Part shown: one piece after another, positions 5,962-6,250 of the stretch
Position numbering within the stretch: position 1 is the stretch's first letter
Layout of the letters: each line of letters starts with the position of its first letter
Source of the DNA: Bacteroidia bacterium
GTDB taxonomy: Bacteria > Bacteroidota > Bacteroidia > Bacteroidales > Prolixibacteraceae
Assembly: GCA_025358395.1 (NCBI GenBank)
Contig: JANYJT010000060.1
Span: 1 to 6,250 of the forward strand
Reading direction: 5' to 3'
DNA length: 6,250 bases
Program-made: the position numbers and the translations under genes
The notes under the pieces: model-generated
What the model saw: only the letters and a program-made list of their open reading frames with translations
Told to the model about the DNA's origin: nothing
Databases searched by the model: none

Positions 5962-6250
5962 GCCAGATTCAAGAGAAGATAAAAAATATTTGGCTAATCT
6001 GCTTTACGTGAAGTACTTGTCGAAGTGGTGCTTATTTTGTAGAGCCTAAAATTGTCCATAACTACTCAGAGATTATTACTTTTCAGGATGCCAAATGAAC
6101 GCCGGAAACTCAGCGATTCAGCGAGAACATTTTTTTGATGTCTGTATCAATGGGCTACTGGCACAATTCAAAGCAGTAGCAAATGGCAGCAATTTGTTGC
6201 CAAGAATTTAGAGTAAACTATGTTGTTGCTTAATTGTACCTCCTTTCGGT
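5962..6250. other. Non-coding right edge
   Basis: No convincing gene was found on either strand; the longest starts give only about 16-21 codons. A weak inverted repeat AGCCA (5961-5965) / TGGCT (5991-5995) follows the stop of the last gene but lacks a T-run, so it is a poor terminator. The rest holds a T7 run (6130-6136) and two hairpins listed separately. The stretch may be decayed intergenic DNA or the upstream region of a gene beyond the window. Confidence 0.6.
6154..6202. repeat. Two adjacent hairpins
   Basis: GCTACTG (6154-6160) pairs exactly with CAGTAGC (6174-6180) around a 13-base loop. Three bases later TGGCAGC (6184-6190) pairs with GTTGCCA (6196-6202) around AATTT, with one G-U pair in RNA. 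Neither is followed by a T-run, so they are not standard terminators. They could be a structured RNA or the end of a repeat element. Confidence 0.5.

Noticed and set aside
6093..6125. CTCAGCGA TTCAGCGA imperfect 8-bp direct repeat
   Set aside because: Too short to distinguish from chance without seeing other copies.
6238..6250. ACCTCCTTTC resembling the 3' end of 16S rRNA, or a Shine-Dalgarno on the minus strand
   Set aside because: The bases before it do not match the 16S rRNA end, and any minus-strand gene it could serve has no open frame of useful length in the window.

Overview
The window looks like a piece of a Bacteroidota chromosome. It is AT-rich, the genes lack clear Shine-Dalgarno sequences, upstream AT elements resemble the TANNTTTG type only loosely, and the proteins (KilA-N protein, PLD-SNF2 helicase, DUF772 transposase) have the look of that phylum. 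No species can be named. The content is accessory: mobile DNA, then a defence-like operon, then a scar where two unrelated loci appear to have been joined.

Left edge (1-462, minus strand): the N-terminal 154 codons of an IS5/IS1182-type transposase. The gene runs off the window, so its catalytic part is not visible. The insertion sequence end is probably near 520-545.

Centre (616-5136, plus strand): a tight three-gene operon. It encodes a small XRE-type helix-turn-helix regulator, a 1119-residue protein with an N-terminal phospholipase-D-like nuclease domain and an SF2/SNF2-type helicase, and a KilA-N DNA-binding protein. Both junctions read TAAATG, so all three genes share one reading frame separated only by single stop codons. 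The regulator probably controls the operon; a GACA-N4-TGTC palindrome lies over its first ATG. The helicase-nuclease is the likely effector, acting on DNA, with the KilA-N protein as a DNA-binding partner. The KilA-N gene carries a perfect 32-bp palindrome in its coding sequence.

Right part (5137-5961): after an 18-bp tandem repeat comes a 114-codon ORF that looks chimeric. Its first ~55 codons resemble, from memory, the N-terminus of large Eco57I-like methylases. The rest is the two-helix tail of a membrane protein, overlapping by ATGA a gene for a small membrane-anchored protein. The simplest reading is that a restriction-modification-like operon lost almost all of its modification gene by a deletion that fused it to an unrelated membrane-protein pair.

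Right edge (5962-6250): no gene seen, but two adjacent hairpins. The most interesting points are the probable loss of the methylase with retention of the nuclease-helicase, the one-frame operon, and the 32-bp palindrome.
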